From contig NC_045141.1 in assembly GCF_008831285.2 (NCBI RefSeq), positions 21,138,848 to 21,202,847 on the forward strand: 64,000 nucleotides of DNA, written 5' to 3'. A program made the translations under genes and the position numbers. Below the pieces are notes generated by a model that saw only the letters and a list, made by a program, of their open reading frames with translations, was not told the origin of the DNA and did no database searches. Shown piece after piece: positions 13,571-25,600 of this stretch (within the stretch, counting starts at the first letter, position 1; each line of letters begins with the position of its first letter). This DNA comes from Nymphaea colorata. Its lineage: Eukaryota > Streptophyta > Magnoliopsida > Nymphaeales > Nymphaeaceae.

Positions 13571-15660
13571 CTATTGAAGTCCATAAACAAGCAAAGCTCC
13601 AACACCAGCAATGCCAGCAACAAGACCAACAATCACTCCGATAGGAGGCAGTCCACCGCCGATCGCCCTTCCAGTGTTGACATCATACCGAGCGAACCGT
13701 TTCTTAGGAGCTGAGCACTGAGGGCAAATGTAGTTTTCCGGCTGCCATCATGAAGAAAAGGAAGTGAAGTACTTGGGAATATACTCACTTGCATCAGAAA
13801 TAGTTAGGAATTTGAGGCAGAAAGAGCAAAAATTCAGTGGTCGGTTAAAAGCATTTCCATGCAGAAAGCAACTTGCCTGTTCGTCAAAAGGTTTCTGCAG
13901 CGTGTAGATGAAACCGCAGTCCAGACAGATGTGTGTGGCTCGAGCCTGCAATATGATTCCTATTTAGCTTGTCTATAACAGAATGACACCAAGTCTAATC
14001 TTTTTCCATTTATTTACGCAATGTGACGATATATGTGAAGGAAAAGACAGAATGAAAATCTAAAAAGTTTAGTTTAGACGTCATAGACGATGTCGGCTTT
14101 CTATGAACAAAAACGCGAGGACCCATTTGAGCTGATGGCATATGATTTTCAAATCCCATGAACTCTCAACAAACAGAGCTGAGAAACAAAAGCAAGGGGG
14201 AGGAGGAGGAAGGATCACCTTTTGCGCTTCTGTTAACTTCCGTCCGAACCTGGGAGGAGCTGGCCTCTTGGGCAATCGCTTCACGTCTACCTCCGCGCCC
14301 CTGCCATTTTCCCATGCACGAACTTCACCGCGTGAGCAGAATGAAATTCATGGTCTTGCTCCGCACTCGCAGATGGAGTGTGAAAAGCAAAAGTTTCACA
14401 AAAAAACGTGCTCAACTTTTGAAAGGATTAAAGTTTCAATTTCCACAAAAGATCTCGTTGAAAAGCAATTTAAATCTGTTGCTTTTATTACCGCCAAAAG
14501 TTGAGCACTTCTCAGTAAAAATCATTTCTAAAAGACGTGCCGCCTCGACTTAAGCTGTTTGTGCGGAAAGGAACATAGAATTCGTAATCGCAGACCTGCT
14601 GATCACGAAGTAGACGGAGTCTGGCTTGGCCTGGATGGCCGTTTTGGTAAATCCCAGCTTGTCGGCAGGCCAGAGTTCGTCGCCGAAAAAGCTGCTCGTG
14701 TAAAGCACCTGATCACCGGCCTTCAGCCCTGCCTTCGCCGCGTTTCCCCCGCCATCCACCGCCTGCCGTCAAGTCCCCACCGACCAAGAAGAAAAGTAAA
14801 AACCACCAACAATTAACACAAAAATTTGAATCGGCACCGTCTTTTCGTTGGAAAAGAAAACGAAATTGGTTTCTAATTTTCTTTTACTGTCAGAGTTTCG
14901 ACAAGTTTTCTAAGTAAAAATTTATAAAACTGTATCTACTCAGTTAAGCTGAAGCCGATCTTCATGATTCGTGGGGGAAAGGCGCACCGTGATGACGACG
15001 CCACCGCCGGGCTTCTGGCCGAGGGTGAGGCCGAGGGGCTTGTCGACCTCCACCTCTATGTTCTTGGACGCCCCTGCCGTCCTCGCCCTTACCTCCAGGC
15101 CGCCACCCGATCCGTTTCTCCTCCCCAAACCTTTCCCCTCCTTCCGCAGCAACACTACCCTCATCTGCCCATCGCCATTGATGGACAACCCACGCCCGTA
15201 GAAGCTGCTTCTGCTTCTGCCCTCCTTCTGTCCCTTCAACTCATTATCAAACAATTTCATCAGAAACTTGAAATCTGGCAACATAAGAACTCCAAAAAAT
15301 ATGTAAAACAGATTGAATGATTGAAAAATAAAGGTGGCAGAAGAAAAGTGAATGAAAGATGGTATATATAATATACATATGCGTTTACTGTCGTTGAGAG
15401 AACATTATCTATGCTCCTCCTCTTTCTATTTTCATTGAACCACTGGAAGATACATATTTATACAAATTCTGAAGGGCATCGAAAAGAAACTAGAAATTCA
15501 AACAAAGAATGACGAGATTTTGAATAACAGGGAAATGTACCTCATGAAATGTAGGATAGAAAGGTGCAGAACTGAGCCCGCTGTTTGCTCGCGTTCTTCT
15601 TGAGGAAGAAGAGGAGGATGAGGGAAGGGTTGCAGCGGGAGAGATCACTGCTGTGGCCAT
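13571..15660 (-). CDS. ENH1: ENH1-type PDZ and rubredoxin-domain chloroplast protein
   Basis: Resembles Arabidopsis ENHANCER OF SOS3-1, a chloroplast PDZ/rubredoxin protein linked to redox and salt tolerance. Exons on the minus strand: 15660-15541, about 15275-14967, 14762-14596, 14300-14219, 13945-13877 and 13741-13571. Exon 1 gives a Ser-rich, transit-peptide-like start (MATAVISPAATLPSSSSSSR, with one more Ser in the run). Exons 2-3 carry a PDZ-like domain: a KPLGLTLGQKPGGGVVIT carboxylate-binding loop, then GGGNAAKAGLKAGDQVLYTS. Exon 4 encodes KRLPKRPAPPRFGRKLTEAQ. Exons 5-6 carry the rubredoxin fold with iron ligands in CLDC and CPQC. The C terminus is a Gly-rich hydrophobic membrane segment, GVIVGLVAGIAGVGALLVYG. 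The intron after exon 5 has a GC donor (CAG/GCAAGT). The acceptor of exon 2 is uncertain because the simplest choice does not match exon 1 phase. I assign the name by family resemblance. Confidence 0.85.
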
Positions 15661-15744
15661 CTTTCTGATGCACTCGAAAATGCTGCCTCTGCCTCCTTTC
15701 CCTTCAATGGGATGAAGAGAAGAAGAGGTGATTGTTCTCGTTTC

Positions 15745-15755
15745 CTTTATACTTA
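15745..15755 (-). promoter_or_regulatory. Candidate TATA box of ENH1-like gene
   Basis: On the minus strand the sequence reads AAGTATAAAGG about 90 nt upstream of the start codon, a sensible TATA distance for a short leader. It is followed by CT-rich leader sequence. There is no direct evidence for the transcription start. Confidence 0.5.
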
Positions 15756-16623
15756 TTAATGATTTCCAAGTGTTTTTATGGGGGAGACGCTTCTGTGGAG
15801 GAAAAGAAACAACGCCTCACTGATTCAGAGTGGAATGTGAAGATTTAGGAAGCAGGGCAGAGAAAGGATAATCCAACGCCTGTCGACCACGCATCCTTCT
15901 CGCGCCCCCTCTCTCTCGGCCGCAAAAAATCCAAGCCACGAATTTACATTATCCTCCTTACAATAGAGAACAATTCATATTTGGGCCAGTGGTGGCACTC
16001 TCCATGTCATGTAACATGGGATTGCATGTTGCCACGTTCTAACGTAATTAAATTTTGGTAATTTACAGTGTAAAAATCAAATTCATAAGAGGGGGGAGTC
16101 TTTCATTTAATTCGGAGGGTATTTTAATTATTTCCATTCCATAACACATTATCCTTGTTAAGAACCACAACCTGCTCTTCCGGTGGTGTTTTAATGGATT
16201 TTGAAAAAAAAAATTCTAGTGTCCGAAATTTAACATAACCAAATTGAATGGATTTTGAGTTGGGATCATCATGCTCAATTATACTAGCTTTCTTTTCCTT
16301 CTTTTTTTGAGTTTTTGTTGAATTTGGACCTAACTCGTGCCCATGTTTAAGTTTATGCAAATGAATTCGTTGCTTTAACCACGGTTAATGGACACCGACG
16401 AATAGTTAAGTTTTAAAAAACAAGTCACTTGACAGATACTTTATGTAGCGCATTTGGACAAAAGAAAACTTTGTAAGTGTTTGATTGCAGAATAGAACAC
16501 TAGGTTCTAGTTCTCCGTAAAATCAGATTAGTTGGACATTCACAGACTGTTCCTTTGCCATACATCTTATATTCATTGGGTTTCTTCTTTTTTTCTTTTC
16601 TTTCTAATGTACCCATGTCATGT

Positions 16624-16651
16624 TAATAATAATAATAATAATAATAATAAA
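16624..16651. repeat. (TAA)n microsatellite
   Basis: About nine TAA units in a row in intergenic DNA. Confidence 0.9.
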
Positions 16652-17389
16652 GCCATAGACAGGATCATGCTAATCTTCTCATATCATTCTAATTTGATGG
16701 GATGTCTATAGAGAGAGATGAAAACCATCGATTTAGTTCCTATTACATCGAACTAATTAACGATCAAAGCTAACCATTCAAAACATGAAAATGCTGTCCC
16801 TTCTGAAATGCGTGAAGTTCCGGCGGAAGTAGATCTGTGACATGAAAACAAAACAACGAGCTTAGATCCGATTTCAACTATGGAAATCTATTCTAGTCAT
16901 ATTTTCCATACGAACGGAATATAGTAATTAATCTAACGTGAAAACGAAGTTTTGAATAAGAAGAATTAACTTTTTTTTAAAAAATAGATGAACTCAGCGT
17001 GCCACCAGTGGGTTGAGAGTCGCCGCCGGCTTTCTCAGCCATCAGCCGTTAAGGGACTCTTTTCTTTTTTCAAGTTTTTTGAAAAAAAAAAAATGAGAAG
17101 GGTGTTTGATATATTTTTCTTTGTTGTTCTAATTTTTTTTTGTGAGAAAGTGATTGTTTAGGAAGTAAATGCAAAAGGGTTTTTTTTTTATGAGCTTCAA
17201 GGGTAAGAGTTACGGTTGATAACAATCAATTAACCTCACGGGCTGGTTAATTTGGTACGTTTCATGTAGAATGTTCGTTTATCCATTTCACCTGCTTTTG
17301 GGTCGTGAGCTGCATTGAGCAGTAATTTTTTCATAAAGGGGAGAACTAGCTACTTCATTATTTGTGATTCGGGAACTACGTCTGGGCCA

Positions 17390-17810
17390 GCGACGAGATC
17401 AATTACGAGTGTCAATGATTCAGACTTGATTCAAAGAAAATAGATATGGAAAAAAATTTAACATCCAGCTAAGAAATCAGATTAGTTTCAATTTAAAAGG
17501 TAACATTCAATTGCATTCTTATTCAGATTCAATTTTAGACAAATGCCTATTCAAACTTGAATTCCGATTCAGTTTCAAATACATATCTTACATCCAACAT
17601 CTATACCCTATGAAAGTCAGTTTTTGAGCATGTAGTTCTGAATCTGCAATTCAGTCGTACATCTAAAAATCGGATTCAGATTCAGGTGTGAAAATTAAAG
17701 TTGCTTGAGATTGAGTCTTAATTGTAGATTTAAGAATCAGATTCAAATATTATGTAGACTTTGCTTCATTTGTATTGGAATCTCAATCCCAACCCAAATA
17801 TATAAAGATC
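17390..17810. repeat. Degenerate repeat built of GATTCAGATTC-like words
   Basis: Variants of GATTCAGA, ATTCAAAT and their complements recur every 10-30 nt across about 400 bp with no fixed period. There is no coding frame. It looks like one of several composition-biased dispersed repeats in the window. Confidence 0.5.
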
Positions 17811-18192
17811 AGATAAATAAAGATACAGTAAAAGGAAAAATCTCATTTCAATCGGATCCCTTGCATCTTCACAGGTATTAACTTGGGTTGACCACCCTTG
17901 AACCAGAAAAGTTTAGGCCCCAAAAATGGCAAGAACAGTTTAGGAATATAATGATTTCCTCGAAGGAACCAAAATATAGGAAGCAGGTGTCGAACTTAGC
18001 TGCATGTTGATGAACGACCTTCTCTGACAGGAAAAAGAGAAGGAAAGAAACGCCTGGGCAGGGACGGTACAAGTGTGACCTCTGATGCTGGAAAAGTTGC
18101 ATCCCTTATTTAGGTATGACCGAAACATGGGCACAAGATTCCTCACTTCTGCATTCCAGATGACCGCCGTATAAGGAAAAGTTTGAGGGCAA

Positions 18193-18198
18193 TATAAA
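18193..18198 (+). promoter_or_regulatory. Candidate TATA box of the 399-residue gene
   Basis: TATAAA in the context GGCAATATAAAACAG, followed by purine- and pyrimidine-rich leader sequence. The first coding exon lies 1.4 kb downstream, so a 5'UTR intron is needed between them. Confidence 0.4.
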
Positions 18199-18704
18199 AC
18201 AGTGGCAGATGAGAGATGGAGAATCTTCTTCGCGCTTCTTCGCTTCCTGTGAGAAAGATTTGCTGTTCCTGTATATTATTTTACAAGGGGAGAAAGTTGG
18301 AAGAGGAGGAGGGGATGGAAGGAGTGAAGGAAGCTGTTTTCTTCTGATTTCCGTAAGAGAAGTGTTGTTGTTGTTGATTTCTTCCTAGAGAAATTCTGAG
18401 TTTCCATGTTCTTACTCTCTGATACATTTTCTCTTCATTCTTTGCAGCTTTATTTCTTGGGTATTGGGTACACAGAGTGTGGCAAGTAAAAGGAATTCCT
18501 GTTGCTTCAAAGTAAAGTTTTTCTATGCATTTCAATTGGTCCTTCTCTATATCTGCCTTTTTGTCTCTGATGCGCCCATTTGTGTGTGTGCGTAGGAAGT
18601 TTTTCTGATCACTGTGGGCAATGATAACTCTTTGAGTTTGAATCATCTATTTCGGGCTCTGCGGAAGGAAGAAAAATCATTACCTTGGTAACGCCATTTC
18701 CTGA

Positions 18705-18741
<37 letters not shown>

Positions 18742-19623
18742 TCAGTAGTTCCATTAAGCGATGGATGTATTAGTGCTTCCTTTTGGATTCGATTGGACGG
18801 CTGCAAACTTGATTCAAATGATGGAAGAAACATTAGCATAGCTATTCGTAAGGCGATCTTGGACTGCGACAGTGGGCTGAAGTATATTTTTCAAATGTTT
18901 TCTTACAAGGGCAGAATGATAATTTTCAATTTTTATTATCAGGGCCGAATTAAATTTTTTTAAAATTATCACTTTTTTTCCCAAAAATCTTGGGTGGGCC
19001 TATGCCCCACTATCGCCCTTGGTGCTCCAGCCTCCATTGATCTTGGATGCGACTGAGTGGAACAGTACATATATATGACCCCGGCCCATACTTTCCGTGA
19101 TTTCTTTTAGCTATTGTTTAGAAGACCGGTTTCTGCTGCTGTCTGGGATTTTCAACACAATTTGTTGGTGTCTTCTATCTTTTTAATATATACTATCATC
19201 ATAAATATTGCCTATGGATTTTTAAATGCATGGTTTTTCTTTGGTATAATAAGGTAAAACTGTTTTTCTTTGAAATATCTCAGCAAATTTAAAAAATTTA
19301 ATTAAATCCTAAAAATAGTATTGAAAAAATGCAAAAACATAAAAATTCAGTAATAAAAAAATGTGAAACAAAACCATAAAACGCAAAAAAAATACGGCTT
19401 TTTTTCATTTTTAGAGGTTTCTTTTTCATGTTGAAGTCTTTTCAAATTAAAAAACAGTTTTTTTGCAAATTTTGTCGGCTGACCTGGGATTTTTGGCCAA
19501 ATAAAATATGTTTTCACATATATACATATCATTTGAATTCTTAGGCTTACGACAGATTTCTCTATTTCAACCATACAATTTTTTTGGAGGCTGTAATCAG
19601 ATTTCGTGGAAGGAAAGGCAGTA

Positions 19624-22600
19624 ATGGAAGAAAACATGGTCCGCATCATTGAAACTGATCAGCCTTGTATTGCTGAGGTCGATCCTGCTGTTCCCGTGAT
19701 TAACACGGTTCTCCCGTTAGTTTGGATACCACAGCTCCAAGCTTGGTTTGTGGATACGTCACGCTTAGGAAGAACACCATGTAATCTCTCTCTCTCTTCC
19801 CTGCTTATCTTATTCTTATGGATGCATATCTATTACATATGGTGCATGTTGTCATATTTGACTACTTTTCGTTTGCAATTTCGTGCATTAAATTAAAGCT
19901 GCTTAATTATGATAACATGTGCTGTTATCGAGTCTGCATGCTGATTTTCATGAAGTTCAATGTATTACTAGAACCAGCTGATCATGAGCATCTGTCATGT
20001 GGTGATGACTTAATAAATTGTGTGTGTGTGTGTGTGTGAATGTGTGGAGTTTGCCTCTTCTTAGCTAGCATGGCTCCTTCTTGACTTTGCCTCTTGGCAG
20101 GGTTCTTTCTTCTCAAGCAAAATATGAAAATGGGTGGGCACTGGGCCGAATACCTGACAGGTATCCAGTACCCTGCTCGACTCAGTCTCGGGCCCTAAAA
20201 TTGGCAATGGAGGGCCCCGACTCAATGCAATAATTTACTTTTATTATTATTGATTAAGTATATTTATATATTATTTTATATTAAATACATTTTAACTGGA
20301 CTGGGCCGGGCCTGATCTGGTCCCAGGTTTTGGGTAGTTGGGCTGGGCCCGAAACGCGACCATGTGTTGCAGCCCGGCCCTTTATCGGGTCGGTCTGGGA
20401 GGAGCAGGGCCAGGCCGGCCCGATGCCTAGGCTTAATGAGCATATGTCAATGCATCAAAAAGAAATGAGAAGATACTAGGTAACAAAAGAATCCCCTTGA
20501 TCTTTCAGAAATAGTCACTGCTTAATGTACAAAGCAGTCAGAGGGTGTAGCCAAGTCCTTGATTCTGGTAGTTAGTCTTTGGTCTCGCAGGGTTTTTATT
20601 AATCCCAACGCTTATACAATTTCCATTGTCTGGCTGAAATTGCTTCCAAAGTGGGTTGGTTTTCATCCCTCTTCATACTTTGTAGTAGCATGACCAGACA
20701 CGGATGGTCAGTTGATCTACATATTGGTTGGTGCGGACAATTGCCCACACCAAACCTACAATTTTTATTTTTATTTTTTATTTTCATACAGGCGCCATTA
20801 AATATTTGATGGCTGCCCACAAGGAATGGATTTTTTGAAATAGTGCCACTTAGTCCTTAGACAAAAAATTCATCGTTGGTTCAAGGCCGGCTTGGTTACA
20901 TGTTGGGCGGAAGATCAGACTACATAAGTGAATCACAAGTTAAAAGTAACATGTTGATCTAAAAGCCCAAGTTCAAGAAAGAGCTGCAATTTGGTGCAGT
21001 TAAAGGGAGGTGGGCGACCAATTAAACTATGCATAGGTATTAATATAAAGATGCTGTTTTGTCTCATGTGAGATGATTGAGAATTATGACAATTGTAGCT
21101 CACTGTTGAGAATTAACAAACCGGAAGGTCGATTGATTTGAAGGACGCCGATTCCTAGACGTTCCAGCCTTGTGTTCCTTGTTGGCTCTAAAGAAGCTAA
21201 GGGACCAAGTTTCGAACGGGGCATGGTGAGTGAGGACATAGCTGGAGCTCCAGTCGACAGCCAGAGAAGAAAATGAAATAGAACGAGAGCTTTGAAATGC
21301 AAAGAAGTCGGCTCTTTCAACAGAAGAGTAGTGAAATCGACAAGCAGAAAAGGGAGTCCTAGTAGAACTGGGAAATATTCAGATATTGGTGAAAAGAAAG
21401 TGCAAAGATGGGCTTAGGAATAGCCCCTCATGTTGACAATGAGGTCCTCATATCCCTAGCTGATGATTCAGGATTAGAAATAAGATGAGGCACTGAAGAG
21501 ATGCCAAAACAGAGCAAACAAAAGGGTGATGGTGGATGCAGTTCATGATGCATGGTAGCTTACGTCCTCAATCTGGCAATCTTTCCCCAGTAGGAGCTGA
21601 GGTGGGTTTTTTGCTGCTATATCTTACTGGGGATCTATATTGGATCTGTTAATGTCCTAACTGTAATGCTTATAATATCCCCAGTATAGGATCCATTTCT
21701 TGGTTGTACGCATTAAAATTCTTATAGTAACGGTCAGGAAGCTGACACTGAGCAAGCACTTTATAAGATTGAGCATTCAAGGGGAAAAGCGATAGATCGA
21801 CTACAATGAAGAATACAGACATGGATATGTGCTTTTGTTTCCCTCTCTCTCCTAAGAAAGCCGATGACAATCTTGAAAAATGTGAGAGATTTGCTTGCAT
21901 AAGCAATGAGGATAGGTGAAAGACAGTTATTTTTCATATGAAGGTTGAGGTGAGCGCCCATTAGGAATTGGTCTCGAAAGTTTCTTCTCCATAGTCGTCA
22001 TTAGAAATGAATGTGGTGCTATGCACATGATTCTTATTATTGGCATTCTTAAGGGGGTTATAGTTTGAGGATTCAACTCAAATTAATGAAAGAAATGAAA
22101 GAGAATGAGGTGGGATGCTACAGCAACTGGACAACAACAAAATCCAGTTGTGAGAAGAATTTAGGACTTCTAATGTTTTTAGCCTTGTATTCATATATGG
22201 TAGAATTTTCTCAAGTTAAGCATGGAAACGAGCATAAATTGGAGACTGACTGATTTAGGACTTCTAATGGTCACAAATTGTCTTTTTCCTTTTGGTAGCT
22301 GCCAATCACATTTACAACTTAAGTTAGGTCCGAGGACTTGATTCCACATTCTTCAATTTTGAATGGAATATCTCTCTTTGTAGGTTTTGATCTTCTGAAT
22401 TTCATAACCTAACTAGTCACACTAGCCAAGAGGGCAGACCACTGATCTAAGGCTTGTAACACTATTGTCACACCAGTCATGTATGTGGTTTATCAAGGCC
22501 AGACAACACCATTACAGGGATAGGCTAATGGAATAAATTAATTATTTCTATACAGTTCTTCCATGGTGTGGCTCTCACCAGTTTTCTAAGAACTTGCTTA

Positions 22601-25600
22601 TTTCCAAGGTGACAGTTGCTAGAATTTACCATGTCATCACTGCCTTCATAAACATATCAACCTTTAACAAAGTATATCTACAGCAACTTACACCTTGGAA
22701 GCATTAGAGTACTGAATGCTAATGTGACTTCCTTCTTAATGGTTGTTGAATATTAAAAAGAAAATAAAAGAAAAAAGAAATCGATACTATATATGTCAGT
22801 AATTGCTCGTGACCTGTGGAATTCTTTGATTTATTCTTTTCTTGTTATATTAATATAAAGTAGTTGCAGTCAAAAGAATCTCATCTACTAGCATCACACA
22901 AGGGTTCAAAAGATGGATGACATATTTTCCATCAAAACTCTATCTAACAGTTGAAAGTTTGTTTCCAAATGATGAATTTGGAAACTCACGAATGATTGCA
23001 AACATAATTCAAATAGAATAATTTCTGAAGACAACTCTCAAGTACTAGGGTGGCATTGTCTCAAGCACATTTTAAGGATCAATCTAATCCTTTAACCAAG
23101 TGTGCATTTTTCATTTGGGCTATAATAGATATACATGCAAGAGGATGGTTATTTCCTACTGATGCTTCCTGCGACAACCATATTGACATATGGGAGAGGG
23201 AAAGGTTGATTGCTCAAAGAAGATAATGCATTGAGGATGAAAGCAATAGTAGTTAATAGCAACAATCATGGAAGGACATATGATAATGATATCATCGTTA
23301 TGGGAAGCCTCTCTAGCAAATTCATTAGGATCATTAATTTAATCTAACTGATGAACACTTAAAGAAAATCAAGGAATTATTGTGCTATACGTTAATGTGG
23401 ATAATAAATGTAACTGCACCTTAAAAAACAAGAAGTTATCCTAAAGGCTTATATATGAAATGGATTGCTCATTACCGACTTCAAAGTCGATGGTGGCCTT
23501 CCATGGACTAAAAAATATTTAAGCCACATTAAATAATTTCTTATTTTTTGTACTATGTTTTTGTTCATGGTATGAGAACAAGGTTTGATGAAAAAAAAAC
23601 TTGCGCCTCAATGAAGGCCTTTGGAACGACCAAAACAGGTCACCGACTTCTTCACCAAAGTAAGGGTTCAATCTAGCTTTTAAACAAGAAGCAAGATCTC
23701 CACGACAAATTGAGACTCAGTGAATCGTTGTCTAGTTTGAAAGGGAAATGAAGTAAGATAGTGCGTTGAAGATGAAGGCAATAATAGTTAACAATAACTA
23801 TCATGGGAGCGCATCTGATAATGACATCTATCATAATTATGGAAAGCATCTCTAGTAAATTTAGTAGCAACTAAAATCATTACAATGATATAATTGGGGG
23901 GCGTTTGATGGATGTGGGAGTTATTATAGACAAGGGATAGAGATCCTCATGTTCTAGCTAGTTTCGTCCACACACCATCACATGCGGTACCATTGTCCGT
24001 GCTCTTGATGGTGAGAAGGCAGACGACGAAAATCTCTCGGACCTAAAGAGGTCTGACATTTGTCCGTGGACAAAAAAATTGCCTGTTAGGGCTTCATTTC
24101 ATCTCTTGCAATTTGTGTCTCTCGCGCAGCAGGAACAACTGGTTAGGTGGCCTTTGGGTTAGAGATGAACAAAACCATGAAAAAGGTCTCTTTCTAGGAT
24201 CAAGAAGAAACCCCAAACCAATTCTAAGCAAAAGGGGAAAGATCTCCGTCTTTTCTTTGAAAATTGGAGACGGCCAGAGAAAACACCTGTGGTTTACCTA
24301 CAAGCCCACTCCAAACCTCCGCAACCAGCAGAAACGAAGAAAAAGATAAGCAAGAAAAGAAATAGTGAAAAAAAAAAAGTCGAGGAAAAAAACTCATGGG
24401 GATCTTACACGAACCAAGTCGTCGTAATCCTACTTCCAGTTTCGGTGCTTCAACATCAATTTCTTGGCATCGGGAACAGAAGCCGTCTCTCTCTCTCTCT
24501 CCCCCCGAGGCCATGTCCATCTTCTAGTGAAACATCACCGTTGTTTTTGCCCTTTCCCGTTATGGAGGCTGTTGTTTTTTAATGATGCCCGTCTTTCTAC
24601 TGATAAACATGAGTCTGGTTATGGTGGCAGTTGTTCATCGCTTTCTTTCTCTCTCTCATGTTATTCGTGATTTATCAAATGGTGGAGAAGCTTGACACAA
24701 ACAAACATCTATGTAAATTACACGTGACTATAATTTTATGGTCTGTGGATTGTTGTCCATGAATTTTAATCCGTGGATCCACGGATGTTTGTCTGTAGCA
24801 TTCAAACGCTTCAAGGGAACAATTAAAGATAATCACGGAATTATTGTGTTATTAATGTATATAATAAATGCATTCCAGCTTCTCCTTAAACAAGGAGCTA
24901 TTCTAGTTTAGCAAAAGCTTATATATGAATGAAATTACTCGCCATTGGTTCCAAGGTTGGCCTTTCAGTCAGCAACGTCAAATAATTTCTTTACTTTGTT
25001 TTATGTTTTTCTTCATGGTATCGGAGCAGTGCTTGTTGAAGAAGACTTATGGCCCAATAAAGATCTTTGGAACGACCAAAAAAGATTCGCCGACTTCTTC
25101 ACCAATACAAGGACTCGATCCAGTTTTTAAACAAGCAAAGTCTCCATGGCAAACCAAGACTAAGTAAATCGTTGTCTAGTTTGAAGGAGAATGAAAGAAG
25201 AAAATGCGTTGAAGATCAAAGCAATAGTAGTTAAGAATGGCAACCATGGGAGCACATATGATAATGATATCATCATTTTGGAAAGCATCTCTAGCAAATT
25301 CGGTGACAACTAGGATAATTACAATGATTTAATTAGCGAACCGTTAAAGATGATCAAGGAACTATTGTTTTGCTAATGTGGATAATCGATGTGTTCTAAC
25401 TACTCCTTAAAACAAGGAGCTATCCCAAATGTGTAAAGGCTTATAAATGCATGAGATTGTTCACTACCAATTCTAAGGTCGATGATGGCCTTGTGTGGAC
25501 TAGAAAAGGTTTGAGTGCATGTTAAGTAATTTCTTATCTTTGTTTTATGTTTTTCTTCAATTGCTGCATTGGGCAATGAGCAGAACAATGGTATCATGGA

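Larger units (their letters stand above)
15760..18190. other. Intergenic between ENH1 and the next gene
   Basis: Divergent promoter region with no gene seen. It contains a (TAA)n microsatellite near 16624-16651, poly-T/A runs near 17080-17190 and a word-biased repeat at 17390-17810 (listed separately). Confidence 0.5.

Noticed and set aside
14142..15320. Plus-strand frames of 76-131 codons
   Set aside because: They are mirror frames of the ENH1-like exons, whose PDZ and rubredoxin motifs are on the minus strand.
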